Below, one piece after another: positions 24,698 to 33,387 of a stretch of DNA of 64,000 bases. Under the pieces are notes generated by a model, which saw nothing but the letters and a program-made list of their open reading frames with translations, was not told where the DNA came from and did no database searches. The stretch is taken from assembly GCF_025148785.1 (NCBI RefSeq), contig NZ_CP102271.1, positions 2,544,001 to 2,608,000 on the forward strand. The letters are read 5' to 3'. Every line of letters begins with the position of its first letter. Position 1 is the first letter of the stretch. This stretch comes from Catenibacterium mitsuokai (GTDB taxonomy: Bacteria > Bacillota_I > Bacilli_A > Erysipelotrichales > Coprobacillaceae). A program made the translations under genes and the position numbers.

Positions 24698-24825
24698 CAT
24701 TATCATCTCCTATACATAGTATAAACCAATCAAATAAGTAATGTATTAAAGTTAGATACGATAAAGCCTAAATATAGGAGTTAATAAAAAATATTTGATT
24801 ATATCTTAGCTAAATAGTTCCGTGA

Positions 24826-24831
24826 TATAAT
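24826..24831 (+). promoter_or_regulatory. Extended -10 promoter of the tandem HTH genes
   Basis: TG-A-TATAAT at 24823-24831 with no clear -35 box. It is followed ten bases later by the strong ribosome site GGGAGG (24841-24846), eight bases before the ATG. Confidence 0.55.
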
Positions 24832-24854
24832 TATGAGTAAGGGAGGATATAACT

Positions 24855-26303
24855 ATGTCTCTATCAGAACTATTATCGTTTTATATTAATAAAAAGAAAA
24901 CGAATATAACACAATTTTCACAATACTTAGAAATAGATCGTTCTACACTACATAAGATCATTAAAGGTCAAAGACCTGCAACAAGTGAAGCATTAGTCAA
25001 TAAAATGGCACAATATCTATGTTTAAGTCAGGAAGAAACAAAACAGATATTAGAAGCTTATGAAATTGATACAATAGGTGCTTTTATATTCTATCGTCGT
25101 AAACATATCCAGGATTTCTTTAAGGAAGCAGATCATGTATTGGATCATCATTATCACATTACAGAACAGGTACAAGATGATCAGACTCTTGTAGATGATG
25201 TCTATACAGGAAGAATCAATGTAGAACATATACTCTATACTTTATATTCTTATGAACTAAGAGAAGAAAAACCTCATGTAAGAATCATGGAACAGCCTTA
25301 TGATATGTCTATTATATTCGATTCTTTTAATCATATTTCAGCAGAGATGCCTATGACTCATTTATTCTATCTAGATAATTCACAGAAACAGACAAAGAAT
25401 AATGAATTCTATAACTTAAAGTGTTTAAATAATCTATTACCTGTCATCTTACGTAATAAGAATTATCATCCTTATTACTACTACAGTAATGTTTCTATCA
25501 TGAATGAACATGATATATTCTACCCTAATGTAATGATTACAACACGTTATGTGTTTACCTATACAAATGATCATAGTCAGGGAATACTTTATAAACTTCC
25601 ACAGATTGTGAATGCCTATAAAGAAAAATTTGATGCTTATTTAAAAGAAGCAGAGTGTTTTATGACACGTGATTCATGGACAAACTATCTTGCAGACACG
25701 CAGACATTCTTTGATACTCATGTTATTACACAGGAGATCATGACAACACCATGTCCTACTTATGTCTTTGAAAAAAGTGATTTTAATATTATGCGTAGAG
25801 TATTAAAAGATTTCTTTCCTGATAAAGAAGGATTTATTAAAGACTATCAAAACTATGTGAATTACTGGAATCAGGTCTTCTATCCTCAACATTCTGATAT
25901 ATTCCATATTATCTATACACTGCAGGGATTACGCTATACAGCAAAGACTGGTTATCTACATGATATTCCCCCAGAACTCTTTAACCCTCTTTCTTTAGAA
26001 GATAGACTCACATTACTTAGAAAGTGGAAAGAATTCTGCAAGAAGCATCCTTATGTCATGATGGCAGATATGCCTTATCTTTCTGAAACATCTACAACAT
26101 ACTTCCAGTTAACTAATCAATCATTCCATATAATTGCATCCGATTCAACTGGCACCCTCGCAAATATCTCTATTAAAGAAATCACCCTTGTAGAAGCATT
26201 TAAAGACTTTATTGACAATGTAGTGAAGAAGAATGCTTATAGTAAAGAAGATGAAATCAAACTGATTGATGAATGTATAAAAATGATTGAAATGGAGATG
26301 TAG
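24855..26303 (+). CDS. XRE-type HTH regulator with large unknown C-terminal domain, copy A
   Basis: 482 residues. Residues about 1-65 form a lambda-repressor-like HTH (TQFSQYLEIDRSTLHKIIKG). The remaining 400 residues are rich in aromatic residues and contain FYNLKCLNNLLPVILRN, YHPYYYYSNV and ITTRYVFTYTNDHSQGILY, which I cannot assign to a family. No membrane segment or signal peptide. The next gene is a paralogue over its whole length, four bases downstream. Most likely a ligand-sensing or peptide-sensing regulator, but this is inference. Confidence 0.7.
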   Translation: MSLSELLSFYINKKKTNITQFSQYLEIDRSTLHKIIKGQRPATSEALVNKMAQYLCLSQEETKQILEAYEIDTIGAFIFYRRKHIQDFFKEADHVLDHHYHITEQVQDDQTLVDDVYTGRINVEHILYTLYSYELREEKPHVRIMEQPYDMSIIFDSFNHISAEMPMTHLFYLDNSQKQTKNNEFYNLKCLNNLLPVILRNKNYHPYYYYSNVSIMNEHDIFYPNVMITTRYVFTYTNDHSQGILYKLPQIVNAYKEKFDAYLKEAECFMTRDSWTNYLADTQTFFDTHVITQEIMTTPCPTYVFEKSDFNIMRRVLKDFFPDKEGFIKDYQNYVNYWNQVFYPQHSDIFHIIYTLQGLRYTAKTGYLHDIPPELFNPLSLEDRLTLLRKWKEFCKKHPYVMMADMPYLSETSTTYFQLTNQSFHIIASDSTGTLANISIKEITLVEAFKDFIDNVVKKNAYSKEDEIKLIDECIKMIEMEM

Positions 26304-26307
26304 TACT

Positions 26308-27690
26308 ATGTATGTTTCTCAATTATTATCCGAATATATCAAGACTAAAAAAATCAATATCAAGAAGTGTGCAGAATACTTCCAGATAGACCGTTCTACT
26401 TTTTATAAGATTATTAGAGGAGAACGTAAAATACCAAATCGTGATTTTATCCAGCAGATCAGTCAGTATCTCTATCTTACTAATGATGAAAAGAAAGAAT
26501 TACTAAATGCCTATGAAATAGACAGAATAGGAGAGTTTCGTTATTATTGTCGTCAGCATGTAAGTTCCTTCTTAAAAGAAGCCACATTACTTGATAATCG
26601 TTCCTTTACAACACCTGATACTTTAGATTCTATCTTAAAGACAGGACACTATTCGAATAAATATGATGTAGAATATCTCTTATATGAACTATCTCTCTTA
26701 GAAAGAAAAGAAAAAAAACCTCATATAAGGATCTTTGGTCAGCCTACTCATGCACTCTATTTATTAAGAATAGTCTCTTCTCATATACCTATTACGCATT
26801 TATTCTGTTTAAATAATACAAATGAACTAACGAAAGATAATCAGTTCTATAACTTAACTGTTCTTACAAATATCATGCCATTGATCTTTAATAATGATCA
26901 CTATAGTCCATATTATTACTATAATAAGATCAATGCGATTAATAACCATCTTTGTTTCTTTCCTAATATGATTCTTACTACTAGATATCTTCTTATTTAT
27001 ACAGCAGATCATTCAAGTGGTATTCTTTATGAAAAAGGAGAAACATATGATGCGTATGAAATACTATTTAATCAATATTTAAAGGAAACAAAGTGTTTAA
27101 TCACTAAAAAAGATGATAAAAGCGATGTGATAAAAGATTTCAAATGTATTCTCTATGCACCTCCTATTGGTGCAGTTTATCAAGAGGACGATCCATTTCC
27201 AGTTTTTTTAGAAGATAATGATTTTGTGGAATCGTTCAAGAAACATTCAATGTATTTAAAACAGTTTGTGAAGCGTAATAAAGATCATCTATCAGGGCTC
27301 TATACTCTACAAGGATTAAGACATTTTGTAGATACTGGTTATACAATTGATTTCCTACAACCATTCTATCAACCACTAACGACTAATGATAGAATCAAAA
27401 TCTTACGTAGACTAAAGAACTTTATAAATACCTACTCTATAAACCTTGTAGATGTCCCTGAATATGATAATATGTCTTTCTCAGTTATAGTCATGAACAT
27501 TAATACACTCTATTTCCAAATTGTATCAGCCAGTGGCACAATCAAAACAATACAGCTGCATGAAGCAAGTCTTGTCATGGCTTTTAATGACTATTATCAA
27601 TATATACTAGAAGAAAGATTGTTAAGTAAAGAAGACGCATTTGAAATCATTGATAGCTATATTACACAATTAGAGAATTTAAAAGAGTGA
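26308..27690 (+). CDS. XRE-type HTH regulator with large unknown C-terminal domain, copy B
   Basis: About 460 residues from the ATG at 26308, with GGAG ten bases upstream; the frame is open earlier only inside copy A. HTH at about 12-55 (KKCAEYFQIDRSTFYKIIRG). The C-terminal part repeats the copy A landmarks: FYNLTVLTNIMPLIF, YSPYYYYNKI, LTTRYLLIYTADHSSGILY, LYTLQGLRHFVDTGY. Co-transcribed with copy A and closed by a terminator. Divergence between copies is large, so the duplication is old. Confidence 0.7.
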   Translation: MYVSQLLSEYIKTKKINIKKCAEYFQIDRSTFYKIIRGERKIPNRDFIQQISQYLYLTNDEKKELLNAYEIDRIGEFRYYCRQHVSSFLKEATLLDNRSFTTPDTLDSILKTGHYSNKYDVEYLLYELSLLERKEKKPHIRIFGQPTHALYLLRIVSSHIPITHLFCLNNTNELTKDNQFYNLTVLTNIMPLIFNNDHYSPYYYYNKINAINNHLCFFPNMILTTRYLLIYTADHSSGILYEKGETYDAYEILFNQYLKETKCLITKKDDKSDVIKDFKCILYAPPIGAVYQEDDPFPVFLEDNDFVESFKKHSMYLKQFVKRNKDHLSGLYTLQGLRHFVDTGYTIDFLQPFYQPLTTNDRIKILRRLKNFINTYSINLVDVPEYDNMSFSVIVMNINTLYFQIVSASGTIKTIQLHEASLVMAFNDYYQYILEERLLSKEDAFEIIDSYITQLENLKE

Positions 27691-27713
27691 ACCAGTTTAA
27701 AGTTCACTCTTTT
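27681..27713. terminator. Bidirectional terminator between the HTH pair and metG
   Basis: Perfect 12-bp stem AAAAGAGTGAAC (27681-27692) with GTTCACTCTTTT (27702-27713). Confidence 0.85.
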
Positions 27714-27717
27714 CATG

Positions 27718-29646
27718 TTAGCTGATTTTTGTACCTGCTGGTAAATCTGTTTCTAATACTTTAATAGATTTCTTAGTTCCACCTGCAAGAATCATACCCT
27801 GAGATTCTACACCTCTTAATTTAGCTGATTTTAAGTTCTTTACAACAATTACCTTCTTACCAGGCATATCTTCTGGTGAATAGCTATCTGCGATACCTGA
27901 AACAATCTGTCTTACTTCTCCACCAATATCAATCTGTGATACAAGAAGACGATCTGCTTTAGGATGCTTTTCACATTTCTTTACTTCACCAACAACTAAT
28001 TCTACTTTAGAGAAATCATCAATAGTGATTTCAGGTGTTTCATCCTTCTTTTCTGGAACAACTGGCTTAGCAGGAGTTAACTTTTCTACCTGTTTAGCAA
28101 CTTCTTTAGGATCTAATCTAGCAAATAATACTTCTGGATGATCAGTCACTTTAGTACCTGATTTATATGAACCGAAAGTATCTAGCTTCATCATATCTCT
28201 TTCATCTGTATTGATCATATCTAAGATTTTCTTAGAAGTACCAGGAATGAATGGTTCTAATGCGATAGCTGAGAATCTGATAGCTTCTACTAGGTTATAT
28301 AGTACTGTTGCAAGACGATCTTTCTTTGTTTCATCCTTAGCAAGAGTCCAAGGCATAGTATCATCAATATACTTATTCGTACGTCTTAATAAGACATAGA
28401 TTTCATCTAATGCCTTTGCAAGTTTGAATTCATTTTCTAACTTAATAGTCTTTTCTGGCATTGCAAGTGCGATTGATTTTAATTCATCATCCACTGGTTC
28501 ACATACATTTGTATTTGTGACAACACCATCAAAGTATTTATTACACATAGCGATTGTTCTATTAACTAAGTTACCTAAGATATTAGCGAGATCACTGTTG
28601 ATACGTTCTACTAATAAGTCCCAAGTAATTGAACCATCGTTATCATATGGAATTTCATGTAATAAGTAGTATCTTACAGCATCTACACCAAATAGGTCTA
28701 CTAAGTCATCCGCATAAATAACGTTACCTAAATGTTTAGACATCTTAGAATCACCCATTAATAACCAAGGATGACCAAATACCTGTTTTGGTAAAGGTAA
28801 ATCTAATGCCATTAAGATGATTGGCCAATAGATAGTATGGAATCTTACGATGTCCTTACCAATAACATGTACATCTGCAGGCCAATATCTATTAAATAGT
28901 TCATCGTTATTACCATCTAAGTCATAACCTAATCCAGTAATATAGTTTACTAATGCATCAATCCATACATATACAACATGCTTAGGATCAAAGTCTACAG
29001 GGATTGACCAAGTAAATGATGTTCTTGATACACATAAATCCTGTAAACCAGGTTTTAAGAAGTTGTTCACCATTTCATTCTTTCTTGATTCAGGCTGAAT
29101 GAATTCTGGATGATCATTATAATACTGCATTAAACGATCCTGATATTTAGATAATTTAAAGAAGTATGCTTCTTCTTTTGCATCATGAACTTCTCCACCA
29201 CAGTCAGGACATTTTCCATCTACTAACTGAGATTCTGTAAAGAATGATTCACATGCAGTACAGTATTTACCTTCATAATGACCTAGATAGATATCACCTT
29301 TGTCATGTAACTTCTTAAAAATCTTCTGTACCTGTTTTACATGATATTCATCAGTAGTACGAATGAACTTATCATAAGTAACATCCATCATATCCCAGAT
29401 ACGTTTTACTTCTGCAGCAACTTTATCTACATATTCCTTTGGTTCAATTCCAGCTTCTTTAGCCTTTAATTCGATTTTCTGTCCGTGTTCATCTGTACCA
29501 GTCTGAAAACGTACATTATAGCCCTGCTGTCTCTTAGCACGGCAGATTGCATCACTTAATACGATTTCATAAGTATTACCAATATGAGGTTTACCTGAAG
29601 TATAAGTAATTGCGGTTGTTAAATAGAAATCTTTTGGATCTTTCAT
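27718..29646 (-). CDS. metG: Methionyl-tRNA synthetase with C-terminal tRNA-binding domain
   Basis: 642 residues. Class I signatures: HIGN in TSGKPHIGNTYE and the KMSKS loop as SKMSKHLGN. A zinc knuckle (CTACESFF...CPDCGG) lies at about 125-148, followed by an anticodon-binding helical domain and a C-terminal EMAP/Trbp domain from about 540 (DFSKVELVVGEVKKCEKHPKADRL) that dimerises and grips tRNA. The ribosome site is GGAGGG. Expression is controlled by the T-box leader directly upstream. Confidence 0.97.
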   Translation of the reverse strand: MKDPKDFYLTTAITYTSGKPHIGNTYEIVLSDAICRAKRQQGYNVRFQTGTDEHGQKIELKAKEAGIEPKEYVDKVAAEVKRIWDMMDVTYDKFIRTTDEYHVKQVQKIFKKLHDKGDIYLGHYEGKYCTACESFFTESQLVDGKCPDCGGEVHDAKEEAYFFKLSKYQDRLMQYYNDHPEFIQPESRKNEMVNNFLKPGLQDLCVSRTSFTWSIPVDFDPKHVVYVWIDALVNYITGLGYDLDGNNDELFNRYWPADVHVIGKDIVRFHTIYWPIILMALDLPLPKQVFGHPWLLMGDSKMSKHLGNVIYADDLVDLFGVDAVRYYLLHEIPYDNDGSITWDLLVERINSDLANILGNLVNRTIAMCNKYFDGVVTNTNVCEPVDDELKSIALAMPEKTIKLENEFKLAKALDEIYVLLRRTNKYIDDTMPWTLAKDETKKDRLATVLYNLVEAIRFSAIALEPFIPGTSKKILDMINTDERDMMKLDTFGSYKSGTKVTDHPEVLFARLDPKEVAKQVEKLTPAKPVVPEKKDETPEITIDDFSKVELVVGEVKKCEKHPKADRLLVSQIDIGGEVRQIVSGIADSYSPEDMPGKKVIVVKNLKSAKLRGVESQGMILAGGTKKSIKVLETDLPAGTKIS

Positions 29647-29670
29647 ATTATCTGCTCCCTCCTAAAAATA

Positions 29671-29876
29671 AAAAAAACGTCCTTAATAAAGGACGAAATT
29701 ATCGCGGTACCACCTTTTTTACACTTACGTGTCACTCAATCTCTTAACGCGAGTTACGGTTATCCCTATTCGAAATAACAGCTCCCAGACCATCTTTCTA
29801 AAGCTTCACACTTATTTACACCAGCCATAAGTTCTCTATGCATTTCACTTTAGTCTCTTCTGTTCATTGCTTTTAC
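29671..29876 (-). ncRNA. T-box leader (methionine) of metG
   Basis: Read on the minus strand, the leader has a stem I with CAGA/TCTG and CTAAAG/CTTTAG helices enclosing an AGAGA bulge and a specifier loop that presents ATG at 29793-29791. The invariant T-box GGTGGTACCGCG is at 29714-29703. The terminator CGTCCTT/AAGGACG is at 29696-29679 with eight T residues. Uncharged tRNA-Met would stabilise the antiterminator and switch metG on. Confidence 0.93.
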
Positions 29877-29882
29877 TTTAAA

Positions 29883-29911
29883 ACTTTAACAAATTTCTAC
29901 AACCTTGTCAA
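29883..29911 (-). promoter_or_regulatory. Promoter of the metG T-box transcript
   Basis: Minus-strand TTGACA (29911-29906), 17-bp spacer, TAAAGT (29888-29883). Confidence 0.7.
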
Positions 29912-29946
29912 TGATAGGGTTGAAAGTCCTCACATTATCACAGAGA

Positions 29947-29993
29947 GGTTCACTTTCAAAAGTTGAATATTATTAAAGTTTTGAAAGTGAACC
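29947..29993. repeat. Long palindrome downstream of the DUF4143 ATPase gene
   Basis: GGTTCACTTTCAAAA (29947-29961) and TTTTGAAAGTGAACC (29979-29993) are perfect 15-bp inverted arms around 17 bp. Two related elements lie on the other side of the gene (31210-31248 and 31295-31330). No T run follows, so it is not an ordinary terminator. Confidence 0.75.
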
Positions 29994-30003
29994 ATTAAAG
30001 CAC

Positions 30004-31200
30004 TTACGCTCCTAGTAACCATTCAGCAATATCATAAATCATAATGCCTTCATAGCTATACTTTGGATGTCTCGTTCTTGCAATAATCATTTTAGGATAT
30101 GCATCTCTAATTTGTAGTAAAGGAGAATATTCTCTCTCAAAAGTTTCTTGTGCTGAAATATTATCACTTACCTGAATATAGATTTTTTCACTACCTCTTT
30201 GAGCTACAAAGTCTATCTCTTTCTGGTAAAGTTTTCCAACATAAACATCATAACCACGACGCAATAGTTCAATACAAACCATATTCTCATACACTCTGCC
30301 ATAATCCATATTTCTACTACCTAAAATAGCATATCGAATACCTGTATCACACAAATAGAACTTCTCAGAACTTTCCAAATATTTCTTACCACGAATATCA
30401 TATCTCTTAATATCATAGAAAACAAAAGCATTACATAAGTATTTAATGTATTTACGTACTGTCACATGACTTGTAGATACATTATTCGCAGTCAAAAGCT
30501 GACTTACTTTATTTGGAGAAGTCAAATTACTAATATTATCCATCAAAAATTCACTTAGTCTTTGTAATACCGTTGTATCAGGTAAAGCATACTTCTGAAC
30601 TAGATCTCTTGTCACAATCGTTTCATAGACTTCCTTAATATAGGTAACCCTATCCCTATCATTTGGATATAAATACGATCCTGCCAAACCACCTTTAAAA
30701 GAGTATTCATCAAAAAGCCTATCCTTATCACTTACATCACTATAATATTCACAATATTCTTGAAAACTGAATGGAAATACATGTATTTCAATATATCGTC
30801 CTGTAAAGAGAGTTGCTAGATCAGCACTCAACAAGAAAGCATTAGAACCAGTTACATAGATATCATACTTTCCTTTAGAATAGAGACTATTAATAGCTAA
30901 CTCAAACTTTGGGCACATCTGAACTTCATCTACAAAGAGATAATTCATTTTACCTGCTACATAATGTTGTTCCACATAAGAATGTAGTGCATGATATTCC
31001 TTAATTTCTTCAAACTCTAAATCCATAAAATCGATAAAAATTATATTGATATTATCATAATTTGTTTTTAGGTATTCAATGTATGACTGCATCAGTTTAG
31101 ATTTACCCGAACGACGAATACCAGTAATGATTTTTATGTCCGGTGTATCCTTTAGTTCAATGATCCTATTGAGATAGTTTTTTCTCACAATTGTTTTCAT
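30004..31200 (-). CDS. AAA_14/DUF4143-family ATPase
   Basis: 398 residues. N-terminal P-loop ATPase with Walker A GIRRSGKSKL and Walker B MNYLFVDEVQM, sensor-like ITGSNAFLL, then a C-terminal DUF4143 region with a nuclease-like DFVAQRGSEKIYIQVS motif near residue 340. The family is abundant in anaerobes, often as stray single genes, and its role is not settled. The start at 31200 sits behind GGGTGA; the longer frame runs through the palindrome at 31210-31248. Sites flanking the gene resemble each other, which suggests either self-regulation or a mobile unit. Confidence 0.88.
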   Translation of the reverse strand: MKTIVRKNYLNRIIELKDTPDIKIITGIRRSGKSKLMQSYIEYLKTNYDNINIIFIDFMDLEFEEIKEYHALHSYVEQHYVAGKMNYLFVDEVQMCPKFELAINSLYSKGKYDIYVTGSNAFLLSADLATLFTGRYIEIHVFPFSFQEYCEYYSDVSDKDRLFDEYSFKGGLAGSYLYPNDRDRVTYIKEVYETIVTRDLVQKYALPDTTVLQRLSEFLMDNISNLTSPNKVSQLLTANNVSTSHVTVRKYIKYLCNAFVFYDIKRYDIRGKKYLESSEKFYLCDTGIRYAILGSRNMDYGRVYENMVCIELLRRGYDVYVGKLYQKEIDFVAQRGSEKIYIQVSDNISAQETFEREYSPLLQIRDAYPKMIIARTRHPKYSYEGIMIYDIAEWLLGA

Positions 31201-31209
31201 ATATTCACC

Positions 31210-31248
31210 CACTTTCAAAAGTTTAATTTTTTTATAATTTTGAAACTG
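31210..31248. repeat. Palindrome between the ATPase promoter and start codon
   Basis: CACTTTCAAAA (31210-31220) and TTTTGAAACTG (31238-31248) form inverted arms with one mismatch around 17 bp, the same spacing as 29962-29978. Confidence 0.65.
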
Positions 31249-31294
31249 AACCACTACATTCATTATACTGTTCTAAAACAACATGAACAAGATG

Positions 31295-31330
31295 CCACTT
31301 TCAAAAATGAAATATTTTTAAAGTTTTGAA
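31295..31330. repeat. Third copy of the ATPase-linked palindrome
   Basis: CCACTTTCAAAA (31295-31306) faces TTTTGAA (31324-31330) in the same arrangement with weaker outer arms. The rest of 31264-31586 has a tandem 9-bp TTCAAGTAA pair near 31353 and no clear gene. Confidence 0.55.
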
Positions 31331-31586
31331 ATCATAAAAACAAAGTGAATGTTTCAAGTAATTCAAGTAATTTTGCATTCTAGTTGACACACCGGAGGAA
31401 TTCTATAGATCTATATAATACGATACTTTCTTAAGTGCCATCACAAATAAACACATAAATTTCTTATCTTATTCATACTGAATTCACTTATCATATCTAG
31501 TATGTTTTTTGAATTATGTGAATTATATTCGTTTATTGTATTAGTAAGTAAAAGGTAATAGAATACTAGAGAAGGAAGTGATAGCT

Positions 31587-32957
31587 ATGGATTTAGAAAA
31601 TATTTTTAATGATCAGAAAACGTATTATGACACATTAATGACTAGAGATGTAAGTTTAAGAATAGATGCAATTAAACGTGTTAAGTTATGGATTAAAGAC
31701 CATATGGACTTAATAGAAGATGCTTTAGAGAAGGATTTAGGTAAATCCAGAGGAGAATCCTATATGACAGAAATAGGATTAACTCTTGAAACCTGCACAT
31801 ATACATTAAAGAATATTAAAAAATGGGTAAAGAAGGAAAAGGTAAAGACACCTCTTCATCAGTTCTTTTCTCGTTCTTATACGATTTATGAACCTTATGG
31901 TGTTACACTTATTATTTCTCCTTGGAATTATCCATTTCTACTTGCGATAGAACCACTTATTGGTACTATTGCAGCAGGGAACTGTGCGATTGTAAAACCA
32001 AGTGAACAGACACCACATACTTCCGCTATTGTAGCGCAGCTCATTGATACATGTTTTGATAAAGGACATGCCTATTGTGTTGAAGGTGGTTTAGAGGTTT
32101 CTAAGGAACTTGTAGATTTACCTTTTGATTATATTTTCTTTACTGGTGGTAAGAAAGCTGGTAGAGAAATCTATATGAAGGCGGCAGAAACATTAACACC
32201 TGTTACACTAGAATTAGGTGGTAAGTCTCCTGCTATTTTAACTGATATGATTCCTATGGAGATTGCAGCCAAGCGTATTATATTCGGTAAGTTCTTGAAT
32301 GCTGGTCAGACTTGTATTGCACCTGATTACATATTAATTAAAGATACTATGAAAGCGGCTTTTATTGATTATGCTGCAGAATATATTAAGAAGTTCTTTG
32401 GTGAACATCCATTAGAAAGTGAGAACTTATGTAAGATCGTCAATAAAGAACAATTTGATCGCTTAAAGAAGCTATTAGAGAATCAGGATATTCTTATCGG
32501 TGGAGAAGTAGATGAAGAACACTTAAAGATTGCGCCTACTATTGTGAATGATGTAGATTTTGATAATCCTTTAATGGAAGAAGAAATCTTTGGACCTATT
32601 CTTCCACTTGTAGAATACAATAGAATTGAAGAAGCGATTCAGTATATTAATAGTCATGATAAGCCTCTTGCTCTTTATTTATTCTCTAATGATTCATATC
32701 ATGCCAATAAGATTCTAGATTTATGTAGTTTTGGTGATGCATGTATTAATGATACCGTCAGCCATTTTGCGACTAATACACTTCCATTTGGTGGTGTAGG
32801 CGCAAGTGGTATTGGTTATTATCATGGTAAGTTTACTTTTGAGACATTCTCTCATCGTCGTTCTGTTTTGCATAAGAGTACACGTATTGATTTACCATTT
32901 AGATATTATCCACTTACTGATGATAAGATGAAATGGATCAAACGTTTCTTAAAGTAA
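31587..32957 (+). CDS. NAD(P)-dependent aldehyde dehydrogenase (ALDH3-like)
   Basis: 456 residues. Oxidises aldehydes to acids in the cytoplasm or at the membrane. Motifs: ISPWNYPFLLAI and KPSEQTPHTSA (cofactor site), FTGGKKAGREI, the glutamate loop TLELGGKSPAIL, the catalytic cysteine in NAGQTCIAPDY, and EEIFGPILPLV. The C-terminal PFRYYP motif and short size place it with class 3 type enzymes acting on medium or long-chain aldehydes. The start at 31587 is used for AAGGAAGTG eight bases upstream. Monocistronic. Confidence 0.92.
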   Translation: MDLENIFNDQKTYYDTLMTRDVSLRIDAIKRVKLWIKDHMDLIEDALEKDLGKSRGESYMTEIGLTLETCTYTLKNIKKWVKKEKVKTPLHQFFSRSYTIYEPYGVTLIISPWNYPFLLAIEPLIGTIAAGNCAIVKPSEQTPHTSAIVAQLIDTCFDKGHAYCVEGGLEVSKELVDLPFDYIFFTGGKKAGREIYMKAAETLTPVTLELGGKSPAILTDMIPMEIAAKRIIFGKFLNAGQTCIAPDYILIKDTMKAAFIDYAAEYIKKFFGEHPLESENLCKIVNKEQFDRLKKLLENQDILIGGEVDEEHLKIAPTIVNDVDFDNPLMEEEIFGPILPLVEYNRIEEAIQYINSHDKPLALYLFSNDSYHANKILDLCSFGDACINDTVSHFATNTLPFGGVGASGIGYYHGKFTFETFSHRRSVLHKSTRIDLPFRYYPLTDDKMKWIKRFLK

Positions 32958-33007
32958 TACTTACGAACACTTAATGTGAGTGTGATATCTTCTTAACTCT
33001 TTCTTTA

Positions 33008-33022
33008 CTATACTGAGTATAG
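33008..33022. promoter_or_regulatory. Palindrome upstream of micro-ORF 1
   Basis: CTATACTGAGTATAG, a perfect 15-bp palindrome about an odd centre, 21 bp before the start codon. It contains a TATACT that could serve as a -10, so a bound protein would block the promoter. Its twin is at 33219-33231. Confidence 0.55.
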
Positions 33023-33042
33023 AAAAAGAAAGGGTGATGGAT

Positions 33043-33126
33043 ATGAAGTACAATTTGTATTGGTTAGGTTCAAAATTAGTTGCTGTAATGATTATGGGAA
33101 CTATACTTCTATCTGCCACTCATTGA
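33043..33126 (+). CDS. 27-residue membrane micro-protein 1
   Basis: The peptide has a short polar start (MKYNLYWLGSK) and one hydrophobic helix (LVAVMIMGTILLSATH). AAAGGG lies eight bases before the ATG, the upstream palindrome holds a TATACT, and a perfect terminator follows at 33131. The complete gene signals make it credible despite its length. A second, differently worded peptide of the same design is 120 bp downstream. Confidence 0.5.
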   Translation: MKYNLYWLGSKLVAVMIMGTILLSATH

Positions 33127-33130
33127 GTGT

Positions 33131-33160
33131 AAACTAGAGATTCATTTCTCTAGTTTTTTT
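33131..33160 (+). terminator. Terminator of micro-ORF 1
   Basis: AAACTAGAGA (33131-33140) with TCTCTAGTTT (33147-33156), followed by T residues. Confidence 0.85.
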
Positions 33161-33218
33161 TACTTAATATTTATGTATTCTTGTAGTTGTAATGATATTT
33201 GTATTTCTCCTCTTATTT

Positions 33219-33231
33219 TATACTAAGTATA
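33219..33231. promoter_or_regulatory. Palindrome upstream of micro-ORF 2
   Basis: TATACTAAGTATA, a perfect 13-bp palindrome, 14 bp before the start codon. It differs from 33009-33021 only at the centre. Confidence 0.55.
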
Positions 33232-33245
33232 GAATAGGAGGGACA

Positions 33246-33338
33246 ATGAGATACGAAATCGCCTGGGCAGTATCTAAGATTATTTGTGTGTTAATCTTAT
33301 TTGCCATCACCATGTATGCTGGTTATTCACTTCGTTAA
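33246..33338 (+). CDS. 30-residue membrane micro-protein 2
   Basis: A peptide with start MRYEIAWAVSK and one membrane helix (IICVLILFAITMYAGYSL). AGGAGG lies five to six bases before the ATG. Both micro-proteins share the pattern M-K/R-Y, a tryptophan by residue 7, S-K before the helix, and a palindrome with the same halves upstream, so they are probably co-regulated relatives. No terminator separates it from the Mrp gene. Confidence 0.5.
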   Translation: MRYEIAWAVSKIICVLILFAITMYAGYSLR

Positions 33339-33358
33339 TCAGCATTTTCATTTTATTT

Positions 33359-33376
33359 CATGTATAATAATACATG
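33359..33376. promoter_or_regulatory. Palindrome covering the -10 of the Mrp gene
   Basis: CATGTAT-AATA-ATACATG, seven-base arms around four. It includes TATAAT at 33363-33368 and ends about 12 bp before the start codon. Operator-like position. Confidence 0.5.
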
Positions 33377-33387
33377 AGGTGATTAAA

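Noticed and set aside
30004-31200. DUF4143 ATPase as an intact transposon gene
   Set aside because: Flanking palindromes are inverted repeats in themselves, not terminal inverted repeats of one element, and no target duplication is visible.
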